From: Paenibacillus sp. FSL R10-2782
GTDB lineage: Bacteria > Bacillota > Bacilli > Paenibacillales > Paenibacillaceae
NCBI RefSeq assembly: GCF_038592985.1
Contig: NZ_CP151951.1
Coordinates: 1,789,001-1,853,000, forward strand
Length of the DNA stretch: 64,000 bases
Reading direction: 5' to 3'
Part shown: positions 10,397-19,300 of the stretch, piece by piece
How positions within the stretch are numbered: position 1 is the first letter of the stretch
How the letters are laid out: every line of letters begins with the position of its first letter
Program-made: the position numbers and the translations under genes
Notes under the pieces: model-generated
Told to the model about the DNA's origin: nothing
The model's input: only the letters and a program-made list of their open reading frames with translations
The model's database searches: none

Positions 10397-11599
10397 CTAT
10401 ACCATATGTTCAAGGGAGGCGCCCGCGCCCTTCGACCCCGTCGTTTTCGAATGAGTCATTAAATACCGGGCATATTCGAGCGGGCGGTTGACCGAATGGT
10501 AGGCGCACTCTGGCTGACGGGTCTGAAAGAAGGAGGCCCGACCCGGCCGGGAATTAACCTCTAATAGCCAAATGTTCCCACTCCGGTCAATACCATAATC
10601 AATTCCCAGCTCGCCAAGGCGGCCATATCGTTCCTCCAGCGCCCCGGTAATGGTTAGGGACAGCGCCATCATCTGCCCGATGATGAGACGCGTGCTGTCC
10701 GCGCCATATTGTTCGCGAAGGTAGGGCTCTGACGGGTGAGCCTTGCCCCCTCCGTGCAGATTGGAAGTCAGGGTTCCTTTTCTGCCTTCTCTCACGGCAA
10801 ATCCCGTCAGGCACCAGCATCCATTGCCGTCCTTTTGCATGAGCGCGCGGACATCAAAGGGATGACCGCTTTGACTCGTTAATTTCAAATAAGGCTGCAC
10901 AATATAGGAGCGTCTGCGTACAATCCCGTCGACCCATGACAATCCGTCATCCAGCTCGGAGAACAAGCGCCGGAACGGACGATTTCGGGAATCTCTGCCC
11001 TGCACGAGCAGTCCGGTGTCTCCATCCGAAAGCCGGAGATACAGCGTACACTTGCCATGCGTTCCAGCCTGGGGCTTCATAAATAGCGCTGAATGCCGAT
11101 GTAGCCATTTCATAAGCTGAGCCGTGCCCTGGTAAGGCGCCGTAGGCGGAACAAAGGGACGCACTTCATCTATCGTGTGCAGTGCACGGTACACTTGCCA
11201 TTTGCCAGGCAGGTTACGCGACCAGTAGATGAGCTTGCGTGATTCCTGCTCTGCCATGTGCTTCAGTGCATGCCCTGCGCTCTGACTGCTGTGAGCATGG
11301 AAACAGCGGTTATACACAATATCTGGCAGGGGGAAGTGGTCAGATGTCCATACTCCGTCGCGATAGGCATAACCTTGTATGGAGCGATCTTCGGGCGAAA
11401 TTCCTTCGGCGGTAAACGCTACTACGTTGAGACCGGAGCGCTTGCCCAACAGACTTAGCCTGCGGCAAAACTCCGCTTCGGTAATCGGGGGAATCGCCGC
11501 CTGATTCCGGCTGACGAGCACGCCCAGCGTGTCTGAAATGACAAGAGACACCGATAACAGCCTCCTTTGGGAGCCGGACTCTGTAAGAGACGAATTCAT
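10397..11599 (-). CDS. YheC/YheD-family ATP-grasp protein (short form, divergent glycine loop)
   Basis: The protein has about 400 residues. The ATG at 11599 overlaps the upstream TGA as ATGA and has no strong ribosome site, so translational coupling is likely; a TTG at 11623 is the alternative. Family marks are 'LFMKPQAGTHGKCTLYL', 'FDVRALMQKDGNGCW', 'SNLHGGGKA' and 'WLLEVNSRPGRAS'. The glycine loop reads GTHGKCT, where the paralogues have G-x-x-G-K/R-G-I. This may weaken or change ATP binding. It is the second gene of the operon. Confidence 0.8.
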   Translation of the reverse strand: MNSSLTESGSQRRLLSVSLVISDTLGVLVSRNQAAIPPITEAEFCRRLSLLGKRSGLNVVAFTAEGISPEDRSIQGYAYRDGVWTSDHFPLPDIVYNRCFHAHSSQSAGHALKHMAEQESRKLIYWSRNLPGKWQVYRALHTIDEVRPFVPPTAPYQGTAQLMKWLHRHSALFMKPQAGTHGKCTLYLRLSDGDTGLLVQGRDSRNRPFRRLFSELDDGLSWVDGIVRRRSYIVQPYLKLTSQSGHPFDVRALMQKDGNGCWCLTGFAVREGRKGTLTSNLHGGGKAHPSEPYLREQYGADSTRLIIGQMMALSLTITGALEERYGRLGELGIDYGIDRSGNIWLLEVNSRPGRASFFQTRQPECAYHSVNRPLEYARYLMTHSKTTGSKGAGASLEHMV

Positions 11600-12966
11600 T
11601 TGAAACCGGCTGAATAGCAGCAATATTCAATCATTTTCTTTACGGAAGGACGGGTTTTCTGATCATTTAATGGCGTATTGTCATTTTTCGACGGCTTGGA
11701 GTTGACCTCCAGCAGCCAGATATGCCCCGTGCTGTCAATCGCCAGATCAATGCCAAACTCCGCAAAATGGGCAGGAATGGCCTTCTCCACGCCGTTTGCA
11801 ATTTCGAGCGCGGCTGTCTTCAGATGGGTTTGGCCGTTTGACTTGGTTAAGGCAGGCAGCGTGGTCTTGGCCAAGGCCTCCTTGACCGTGCTCAGCGTGC
11901 CACCTCGCGCCAGATTGGACACAAAATGACTGCCCCCGGCAATTCGGGCGACGATGGAGGTCACGGTCCATGCGCCAGAGGCGTTTTTCTGCACAAGCGC
12001 ACGAAAGTCAACCGGACGCTTGCCGTGATCAATCAAAGTCAGGCCCTGCTGGAGCTGGAAGCGCGTCGTTTTCATTTTTCCTGCCATGCCTTTGTACAGC
12101 TTTTCGATGTTCGCATACGTTTGCTTTCGTGGTGCGCCGGCGGTAGTGGACAGCACGGAAAAGGCGCCATCGGCTTGCTTGGTAATGCGCATAATGCCTT
12201 TGCCCAGACTTCCCCGCACAGGCTTGAGAAAAACAGTGGGGTACTGGTTGCACATTTTTTTGAAGACCGCAAAGGTTTGCAACAAATGAGACTCGGGTAA
12301 ATACTTGCGCAGGGATGAGTTGGATTTAAGCGCATCGAACACTTCATTTTTATCCAGAAACTTTTCATTGAAAATGGCCGTGCCGTACTGTGATTTTACT
12401 TCTTTCATAAAATGCTGTACGCTAGTTCTGTTCTCAAGTTTACGAGAGGTAAGCCGGTTATTGACGACATCCCCGGCGGGCATGACCGTCTTTTTCCAGC
12501 CTCCGTCATAGACCCATCCCTGAACGCGTCCGGGCTGGCTTCCGATATGCTCCGGGGTGAAAAAATACACATATGCTCCTTGTCTGCGGCATTCCCCGAT
12601 CAGTTCACGGCAGAACAGGGTGATCGACCCGAAAGGCTTGTCGGGCTGTTCGGGATAGTCCCGACTGACCAGCACGCTAATAAGTGGGCCCACTCGAAGT
12701 GTCCGGCGTCCTCGGCTGTAGGTTACTCGCAGCTCACAATTGGCATGAATTCCCATTTTGCGGGCCAGCACGCTTCCCACACGCAGGCCCCTGTAACGGG
12801 GTACCGATATAACGGTAACCTGCTGGCGGAACGAACCGAAGGCGAGCTGTACAGGGTGGCCTTCGGATATTTTCCATTTGCGAAGCAAGGACTCGCCAAC
12901 CATGAGTACGTCATCCTGCAAGATGCCCGATCCGATGATTTGAATCGTTGTTTTTTTGATGGACAT
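11596..12966 (-). CDS. YheC/YheD-family ATP-grasp protein (long form), first gene of the operon
   Basis: The protein has 456 residues from the ATG at 12966, which follows GGAAGGAG at good spacing. The ATG-like start 24 bases upstream has no ribosome site. An N-terminal beta-rich domain of about 100 residues ('VQLAFGSFRQQVTV' to 'LRVGPLISVLVS') precedes the ATP-grasp body. The body has 'FLKPVRGSLGKGIMRI' near 250, 'VDFRALVQKNASGAW', 'SNLARGGT' and 'WLLEVNSKPSKND' near 425. It heads the operon and is divergent from the YlbF-family gene. A sporulation-stage promoter is likely in 12967-13129, but I could not identify one with confidence. Confidence 0.85.
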   Translation of the reverse strand: MSIKKTTIQIIGSGILQDDVLMVGESLLRKWKISEGHPVQLAFGSFRQQVTVISVPRYRGLRVGSVLARKMGIHANCELRVTYSRGRRTLRVGPLISVLVSRDYPEQPDKPFGSITLFCRELIGECRRQGAYVYFFTPEHIGSQPGRVQGWVYDGGWKKTVMPAGDVVNNRLTSRKLENRTSVQHFMKEVKSQYGTAIFNEKFLDKNEVFDALKSNSSLRKYLPESHLLQTFAVFKKMCNQYPTVFLKPVRGSLGKGIMRITKQADGAFSVLSTTAGAPRKQTYANIEKLYKGMAGKMKTTRFQLQQGLTLIDHGKRPVDFRALVQKNASGAWTVTSIVARIAGGSHFVSNLARGGTLSTVKEALAKTTLPALTKSNGQTHLKTAALEIANGVEKAIPAHFAEFGIDLAIDSTGHIWLLEVNSKPSKNDNTPLNDQKTRPSVKKMIEYCCYSAGFK

Positions 12967-13129
12967 CGTGGATCTCCTTCCAGGCAGCAACTTGATGTCT
13001 TAAAAGTAACGGGAAACGTGAAGGGGCTGTAATAGCACTGATTCATCATATGAGGACATATATCCCTTGGTGATTGACGGACAATGTGAAATGTTTGCAC
13101 GATGATTTGAATTGGAGGAAATAACGAAT

Positions 13130-13474
13130 ATGAATATCTATGACAAAGCCCATGATCTGGCAAAAGCGTTAAAGGAAAGCAAAGAGGTAGAGGAAATTAC
13201 GTCAGCGATGAAGCTAATTGAAACCGACCCGGAAGCCAAGAAAATGCTCGATGATTTCCGTGAGCGCCAAATGGAAGTACAGCAGCGGATGATGAGCGGT
13301 GATATGCCGGCACAAGAAGAGATGGAAAAAATGGAAAAGCTGTTCGAGGTGCTTAGCCTGAACCTGAATATCCGCCGTCTGTTCGACGCTGAACGCCGCC
13401 TGAGTGTGATTATTGAGGATGTCAACAAAATTATCGCAGACAGCCTTCAGCATTTGTACGGTTCGTCTCTGTAA
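13130..13474 (+). CDS. YlbF/YmcA-family protein (YheA-like)
   Basis: The 114-residue protein starts at an ATG with GGAGG nine bases upstream. It is almost entirely charged helix: 'MNIYDKAHDLAKALKES', 'EEITSAMKLIETDPEAKKML' and 'FRERQMEVQQRM' are typical of the Com_YlbF fold, which forms helical oligomers. Bacillus subtilis has such a protein (YheA) beside yheC/yheD. The same neighbourhood here supports a YheA-type identity rather than the competence and RNase Y regulators YlbF or YmcA. The function of YheA is not established. Confidence 0.75.
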   Translation: MNIYDKAHDLAKALKESKEVEEITSAMKLIETDPEAKKMLDDFRERQMEVQQRMMSGDMPAQEEMEKMEKLFEVLSLNLNIRRLFDAERRLSVIIEDVNKIIADSLQHLYGSSL

Positions 13475-13546
13475 GTTTGTCTCATATTCCTTCCTGCCCT
13501 CTCATAGACTAGATACATAGAGTCACAGGGAGAGGAAGGGATAACA

Positions 13547-13831
13547 TTGGGTACTTTTAAAAAATGGAAACACGGCTTGTACACACTGATTGCGCTGGCT
13601 ATGGTGCTTACCGCGTTGCCGCGCATTTCGCTTACGGGCGGATTGAACTGGGTCAACGGCTTCGGTATCGTATGGGTATTGTTTGCACTGCTTGTCATCG
13701 GAGCGAATCTTCACTTTTTGCTTGGTGTGGATGAGGAAAAAAGGAAAACGCTGGAGCGTGTGCGGCGGGCCAAAATGAAGCAGTGGCAGATGAAATGGGA
13801 AAAAGAAGCTGATAAAGGCAGCACGCTATAA
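13547..13831 (+). CDS. Small two-helix membrane protein of unknown function
   Basis: The 94-residue protein probably starts at the TTG at 13547, behind GAGGAAGGG. Two hydrophobic segments are visible: 'YTLIALAMVLTALP' (about 12-25) and 'FGIVWVLFALLVIGANL' (about 39-55). A highly basic and charged tail ('EKRKTLERVRRAKMKQW') follows. I do not recognise the family. The tail should lie in the cytoplasm by the positive-inside rule. It sits alone between the YlbF-family gene and ytoI and is followed by a terminator. Confidence 0.6.
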   Translation: MGTFKKWKHGLYTLIALAMVLTALPRISLTGGLNWVNGFGIVWVLFALLVIGANLHFLLGVDEEKRKTLERVRRAKMKQWQMKWEKEADKGSTL

Positions 13832-13891
13832 AAAGTTTCCTCCCGGCTTGTCATGAGCATGCTCTGATGCTGCCGATCCGTGATAGTTAAG

Positions 13892-13924
13892 AAGCGGTCT
13901 CTGTAACAAGGAGATCGCTTTTTT
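13892..13924 (+). terminator. Rho-independent terminator after the small membrane protein
   Basis: The arms AAGCGGTCTC (13892-13901) and GAGATCGCTT (13911-13920) pair with one G-U, and a run of six T follows. Confidence 0.85.
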
Positions 13925-13981
13925 GCTATTTCCGGCTCTGATATGTCGTGATTAACGAAGGTCTAAAAAGATGGGATTTTG

Positions 13982-13990
13982 TGCTATAAT
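13982..13990 (+). promoter_or_regulatory. Extended -10 promoter for ytoI
   Basis: The sequence TGCTATAAT is an exact extended -10 (TG-n-TATAAT). No good -35 is seen. Transcription would begin near 13997, which rules out an upstream start codon with its own ribosome site and favours the TTG at 14034. Confidence 0.7.
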
Positions 13991-14033
13991 AGATACAGAA
14001 TGATACAGATTGAACGTTGGGGGTGTAACAGAG

Positions 14034-15368
14034 TTGGATGGGCTAGATGAAGCAGTTACGAAGCATGAGCAGCTATTGCGTCATATCGAGCAGTTGAAAA
14101 TAGGCTCCAAAATTTCTGTGCGCAGGTTGGCTAAAGAAATGAGTGTCAGCGAAGGAACGGCCTACCGAGCCGTGAAGGAAGCGGAGAACCTGGGAATTGT
14201 CATTACCAAGGAACGGATCGGGACGGTGCGGGTAGAAAAGCGCCCACGGGGGTTGTCCGAGCAGCTGACCTTTGCCGATGTCGTGAATATTGTGGAGGGA
14301 CATGTGCTGGGAGGAAGCGAGGGGCTGGAAAAGCCCTTGCACAAATATGTCATTGGAGCGATGCGTGAAGAGGCTATGGCCCGATACATTGATGCAGGCA
14401 GCTTGCTGATCGTTGGTAACCGTGAGGATGCACATTCCCTTGCGCTAGAGCAGGGAGCAGGCGTGCTGATTACAGGCGGCTTCGGTACGAGCCGGGAGGT
14501 TAAGCAACTGGCGGACCAGATCAGTTTGCCGATCATTTCTTCGCGTCACGATACCTTTACGGTGGCCTCTATGATTAATAGAGCGATTTTCGACCGCTTG
14601 ATCAAAAAGAAGATTATGCTGATTGAAGACATCGCGGCAGGTAAACCGAAGACGCAGACCTTGAAAATCAACAGTACCCTTACCGAATTTGAAGAGCTTT
14701 CGGTGACGACTGGAAATCACCATTTTGCGGTGGTGGATGAATGGAACCGCCTGATCGGTATCGTCAGCCGCAAGGATGTGGAGGGACTGCAGCCCGAGCA
14801 TACGATGGACAAATGCCTGATCCGCAATCCCGTAACAGTGACCTACCAGACCTCGCTCGCTTCGGCTGCGCAGATGATGGCGTGGGAAGGTGTGGATTAT
14901 TTACCGGTCGTTGACCGCAACCGCAAGCTGCTGGGTTCCGTTACCCGGCGGGAGGTACTGGACGCACTGCGCAACGCCCAAAAGCAGCCACAGCTTGGCG
15001 AGACGTTCGACCAGCTCATTTGGAACGGATTTGCAGAGGAGCGTGATGAGGACGGATCATTATTTTTTCGGGGCTTCGTCATTCCTCAGATGGCGACCAA
15101 TCTGGGTACCATTTCAGAAGGCGTGCTGGTCAATGTGATGACACAAGCGGGCTACCGGGTGGCCAGAGACATGAGCGGAAAGGATTATGTGCTGGACAAT
15201 CTAACGACCTATTTTATCCGACCCGTACAGATTGAGGATGCCATAGTCCTTCGTCCATTGATGCTGGAAACGAGCCGCCGCACCTGCAAGCTGGAAATTA
15301 CAATTTCACGCGAAAATCAATTGGTATGCAAAGCGGTGATGACGCTCCACTCCATTGAACACGGTTAA
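14034..15368 (+). CDS. ytoI: YtoI-type HTH-DRTGG-CBS-thioesterase regulator
   Basis: The protein has about 444 residues from a TTG start preceded by GGGGGTG at 8 bases. Domains in order: a GntR/DeoR-like winged helix ('ISVRRLAKEMSVSEGTAYRA', about 28-70), a DRTGG domain (about 85-190) and a CBS pair (about 210-325; 'FAVVDEWNRLIGIVSRKDVE' and 'YLPVVDRNRKLLGSVTRREV'). A hot-dog thioesterase-like domain (about 330-444; 'RDMSGKDYVLDNLTTYF') comes last. This is the layout of Bacillus YtoI, whose ligand and targets are not known. CBS domains suggest adenine-nucleotide sensing. It lies close to ytrI, ytrH and dnaE, as in Bacillus. Confidence 0.85.
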   Translation: MDGLDEAVTKHEQLLRHIEQLKIGSKISVRRLAKEMSVSEGTAYRAVKEAENLGIVITKERIGTVRVEKRPRGLSEQLTFADVVNIVEGHVLGGSEGLEKPLHKYVIGAMREEAMARYIDAGSLLIVGNREDAHSLALEQGAGVLITGGFGTSREVKQLADQISLPIISSRHDTFTVASMINRAIFDRLIKKKIMLIEDIAAGKPKTQTLKINSTLTEFEELSVTTGNHHFAVVDEWNRLIGIVSRKDVEGLQPEHTMDKCLIRNPVTVTYQTSLASAAQMMAWEGVDYLPVVDRNRKLLGSVTRREVLDALRNAQKQPQLGETFDQLIWNGFAEERDEDGSLFFRGFVIPQMATNLGTISEGVLVNVMTQAGYRVARDMSGKDYVLDNLTTYFIRPVQIEDAIVLRPLMLETSRRTCKLEITISRENQLVCKAVMTLHSIEHG

Positions 15369-15408
15369 TTTCCATATGTGTGTAGTAAGTGGAGTCGGAG
15401 TAGAGCGC

Positions 15409-15906
15409 TCAATGACTTTCTGGAAGTCTTTCTTTTGCCTCCAGCCAAATTTGCAGGACACCTTCCATTACAAGCATCGTTTTGACCTGGATCGTATACT
15501 CCTTGTCACGAACGGTGTATTTTTTTTGGTGAAGCAGCATGCGTACCAGCTTGCTGTCGGAATCAATCTCGAACATGTCCCGGCCTCGCAGTACCTCCAA
15601 ATCCCGGCTGACGCGGCGAAGAAGCTCCTTCAGATTAATAGAGTCAATTTTTTCGGCCGAGGTTTCTTCTGCGATTAATTTGATTTCTTTCACAACAGTC
15701 TGGCGTTTGCTGTATTTGCGCAGTGTTCTATTGTCCTCCTGCGCTTGCTGGAGCTGGAATTGCAGGTCCTGATTGTTCGTCCACAGCTCGTTGAAGCTGG
15801 CGTGCCAGATGGCATTGTAGACCATTGCTCCGGTAATCATGCCCAGCACGAAGACGGAGGATAATTGCATAAAAGGGCGCAGGCGCTCAAAGGGGGGGAC
15901 TCTCAT
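15409..15906 (-). CDS. ytrI: Sporulation membrane protein YtrI
   Basis: The 165-residue protein starts behind GAGGTG. One transmembrane segment is seen near the N-terminus ('LSSVFVLGMITGAMVYNAIW', about 15-34), followed by a coiled coil ('LQFQLQQAQEDNRTLRKYSK') and a C-terminal alpha/beta domain. This fits YtrI, a sigma-E-controlled protein needed for efficient sporulation. It is encoded directly after ytrH, 12 bp apart, as in Bacillus. It converges on ytoI with only 40 bp between the stops. Confidence 0.85.
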   Translation of the reverse strand: MRVPPFERLRPFMQLSSVFVLGMITGAMVYNAIWHASFNELWTNNQDLQFQLQQAQEDNRTLRKYSKRQTVVKEIKLIAEETSAEKIDSINLKELLRRVSRDLEVLRGRDMFEIDSDSKLVRMLLHQKKYTVRDKEYTIQVKTMLVMEGVLQIWLEAKERLPESH

Positions 15907-15918
15907 GGTCGTTTCACC

Positions 15919-16248
15919 TCACGGCCGTCCGTTGCCGCACACCCACTTGACCAGCTCTGCACCCATATGAGCGCCTAAAAAGGCGAAAATCAAATACAAT
16001 ATCTGCTTAATGGCAGGCGACAAATTACCATCCAGCATATTGCTTTCAATGACCCTGATCGGGTCCATCGTTCCCCCCACAGCGGCGGCAAGCGCCCATA
16101 TTTTAATTCTCCCGGCAACCTCCAGCATCGTCTGGGTAGGCGGCTGAAGCGATACCACAGCTCCCATTCCGCCGAGCATGGCTCCCCCGAGCACGATGCC
16201 GAAGGCAATGAAGAAGTCGAGAATCGCTTTGGATATAAAAGTGCTCAT
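15919..16248 (-). CDS. ytrH: Sporulation membrane protein YtrH
   Basis: The protein has about 109 residues from the ATG at 16248, which follows AAAGGAGGAAAAGAGC; the longer open frame upstream lacks a ribosome site. It has three hydrophobic stretches: 'FFIAFGIVLGGAMLGGMGAV', 'IWALAAAVGGTM' and 'ILYLIFAFLGAHMGAELV'. This matches YtrH, the sigma-E partner of YtrI. It is divergent from dnaE with 139 bp between the starts, the same arrangement as in Bacillus. Confidence 0.88.
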   Translation of the reverse strand: MSTFISKAILDFFIAFGIVLGGAMLGGMGAVVSLQPPTQTMLEVAGRIKIWALAAAVGGTMDPIRVIESNMLDGNLSPAIKQILYLIFAFLGAHMGAELVKWVCGNGRP

Positions 16249-16387
16249 GCTCTTTTCCTCCTTTAAGGTGTACGAATCAGGACCGCGCTTGTCCGCCCGG
16301 GTCTGTACTTTTATTGTATGGGCGCTACCAACGCGGATATGATAAAATAGTTTGAAGAAAAACAAGCGGTGAAAGGAAGAGAAGCGC

Positions 16388-19300
16388 ATGAGTTCATTTG
16401 TGCATTTGCATGTTCACAGCGAGTACAGCCTGCTGGACGGCGCGGCTCGTACCGCGGAGTTGGTCAAACAGGCATCAGCTTACGGAATGAAGGCACTTGC
16501 CCTTACGGATCACGGGGTGATGTATGGTGCCATTCCTTTTTACAGAGCGTGTGTGGAGAACGGCATTAAGCCGATTATCGGGTGTGAGGCCTATATGACG
16601 GCAGGCTCGCGCAAGGAGCGCGGCAGCCGGAAGGATCAGCCCATATATCATTTAATTTTGCTCGCCAAAAATAAAACAGGCTATCAAAATCTGATGAAGC
16701 TGTGCTCTATCGGCCATTTGGAGGGCTTTCACTACAAGCCGCGCATCGACATGGAAGCGCTGGCTGCTCATCATGAAGGCATCATATGCTTGAGCGCATG
16801 TTTAGGCGGTGAAGTGCCGCAGCATTTGCTGCATGGCCGGGAAGCCGAAGCACGACGGGCAGCGGAACGCTATCGCAACATTTTTGGTGATGATTTTTAT
16901 CTGGAGCTTCAGGATCACGGTCTATCGGAGCAAAAGCGCGTAAATCCTCTTCTGATCGCTTTGGCGAAGGAGTTGGATATTCCGCTGGTAGCCACCAATG
17001 ACGTGCATTATCTGACCGAGCCGGATGCAGATGTACAAGACGTTCTGATCTGTATTGGGACAGGCAAGACGGTCGACGACGAGGAACGCTTGCGCATACC
17101 GACACGTCAGTTGTTCCTGAAAAGCCAGGAGGACATGGCTCGCTTGTTCCCGCATGTGGCGGAAGCGATCGATAATACGGTGCGTATTGCTGAAAAGTGT
17201 GAACTGGAGCTGGAATTTGGGCAATCTATTTTGCCAGAATATCGTCCGCTACCGGAAGGCATGACTCCTTCGACCTATCTGCGCAGTTTGTGTGTGCAAG
17301 GGCTGGAGCGTCGTTATGGGAGTGGTCTGTCGTGGGGACAACCGGAGCAACGGGAAAGGCTGGAACAGCGGCTCAGTTATGAGCTCAACACGATTGACAG
17401 CATGGGATTCAGTGATTATTTTCTGATCGTGTGGGATTTTATCGCTTTCGCTCATAAGCATCATATTGCTACCGGCCCGGGACGGGGTTCCTCGGCGGGC
17501 AGTCTGGTCGCTTATGTACTTAATATCACGAATGTTGATCCGATGAAATATAACCTGCTGTTTGAACGGTTTCTGAATCCTGAACGGATCAGCATGCCGG
17601 ATATAGATATTGATTTCAGCGATGAACGACGGGATGAGGTTATTGACTATGTGGTGCAGAAGTACGGCAACGAGCATGTAGCGCAAATTATTACCTTCGG
17701 AACGCTGGCGGCAAGAGCCGCAGTGCGTGACGTTGGGCGTGCGTTGAACGTGCCGTATGGCGAGGTGGACAAGGCGGCCAAGCTGATTCCTGCGCAGCTC
17801 GGGATTAATATCCGTCATGCGCTTGAGATCACCCCGGAGCTGAAGACGCTGTATGAAACCAAGCCCAAGACGCGTGAGCTGCTGGATATGGCGATTAAAG
17901 TAGAGGGCATGCCACGTCATGCTTCGACCCATGCGGCGGGTGTCGTCATTTCGCGGACTCCGCTGACTGATGCAGTTCCGCTTCAAGAGGGGAGTGAAGG
18001 GGTTCCCCTGACACAATACTCGATGGAAAATCTGGAGCGGATCGGTTTGCTGAAAATGGATTTTCTTGGGCTGCGCACCCTTTCTATTATTGAACGCTGT
18101 ATGCGTTGGATTACCGAAGAACATGGGGAGACACCTGATTTTAGCCGCATTCCCGACAATGACTCACTTACCTATGACATGCTGGGCAAAGGCGACACAG
18201 GCGGTGTATTCCAGTTGGAGTCGGCAGGGGTACGCCGGGTGCTCAAGGATCTAAAGCCAAGTGTGTTCGAGGATATTATTTCTGTATTGGCCTTGTATCG
18301 TCCAGGTCCAATGGGCTTCATTCCTAACTTTATTCAGGCCAAGCACGGGGAGATTGAGGTTCATTATCCGCATCCTGATCTGGAACCCATCCTGAAGGAT
18401 ACGTACGGCATTATCGTGTATCAGGAGCAAATTATGCAGATTGCTTCGCGCATGGCGGGCTTTTCCTTGGGAGAAGCGGATTTGCTCCGCCGCGCTGTGT
18501 CCAAGAAAAAACGCGAAGTGCTGGACCTTGAGCGTGGCCATTTTGTGGAGGGCAGTGTCAAGCAGGGCTACACGGAAGAGGAAGCCGGAAGGGTCTACGA
18601 TATGATTGTCCGTTTTGCAGACTATGGATTTCCGCGTGCACATGCGGCTGCTTATGGTGTGCTGGCGTTCCAGACGGCGTATCTTAAAGCCCATTATCCG
18701 GTGCAGTTTATGGCTTCCATGCTGACAGCAGTGATGGGTAGCCACCGCAAAGTGGCAGAATATGTCGTCGAATGCCGTCGTATGGATATGGCGGTTCTGC
18801 CGCCTGATGTGAATGAAAGCGGGGTGCTGTTTACCCCGTTGCAGCAGGGTAATATCCGCTTTGGGCTGGCCGCGATTAAAAATGTCGGCACGCAGGCGAT
18901 GGAAAGTATTCTCGCCGTTCGCAAGGAGCGTCCTTTCGACAGCCTGCTCGACTTTTGTCGTCGCGTGGATTTGAGGGTATGCAATAAGCGAGTGATCGAA
19001 TCGCTCATTCAGGCAGGGGCGTTTGACTCGTTGCCGGGTCATCGGGCACAACTGCTTGCCATGCTGGATGAAACGGTGGATGCGGCGGTCAAATGGCGCA
19101 AGGAACGTGACGATTTGCAAATTGATATGTTCGGTTTTGTGGAAATGCCCAATTGGGATATCGAATATCCCGAAGTTCCGAAATTCAGTGCGGGTCAGCA
19201 GTTAGAGCTGGAACGTGAGCTGTTGGGACTGTATCTGTCCGGGCATCCGCTGGATGATTTTGAGACGTTGCTGGAAAGCACCGATGCGGAGCGTCTGATG

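Noticed and set aside
17249..18124. Long minus-strand open frame (291 codons) inside dnaE
   Set aside because: It is a shadow of conserved DnaE polymerase motifs and has no protein-like features.
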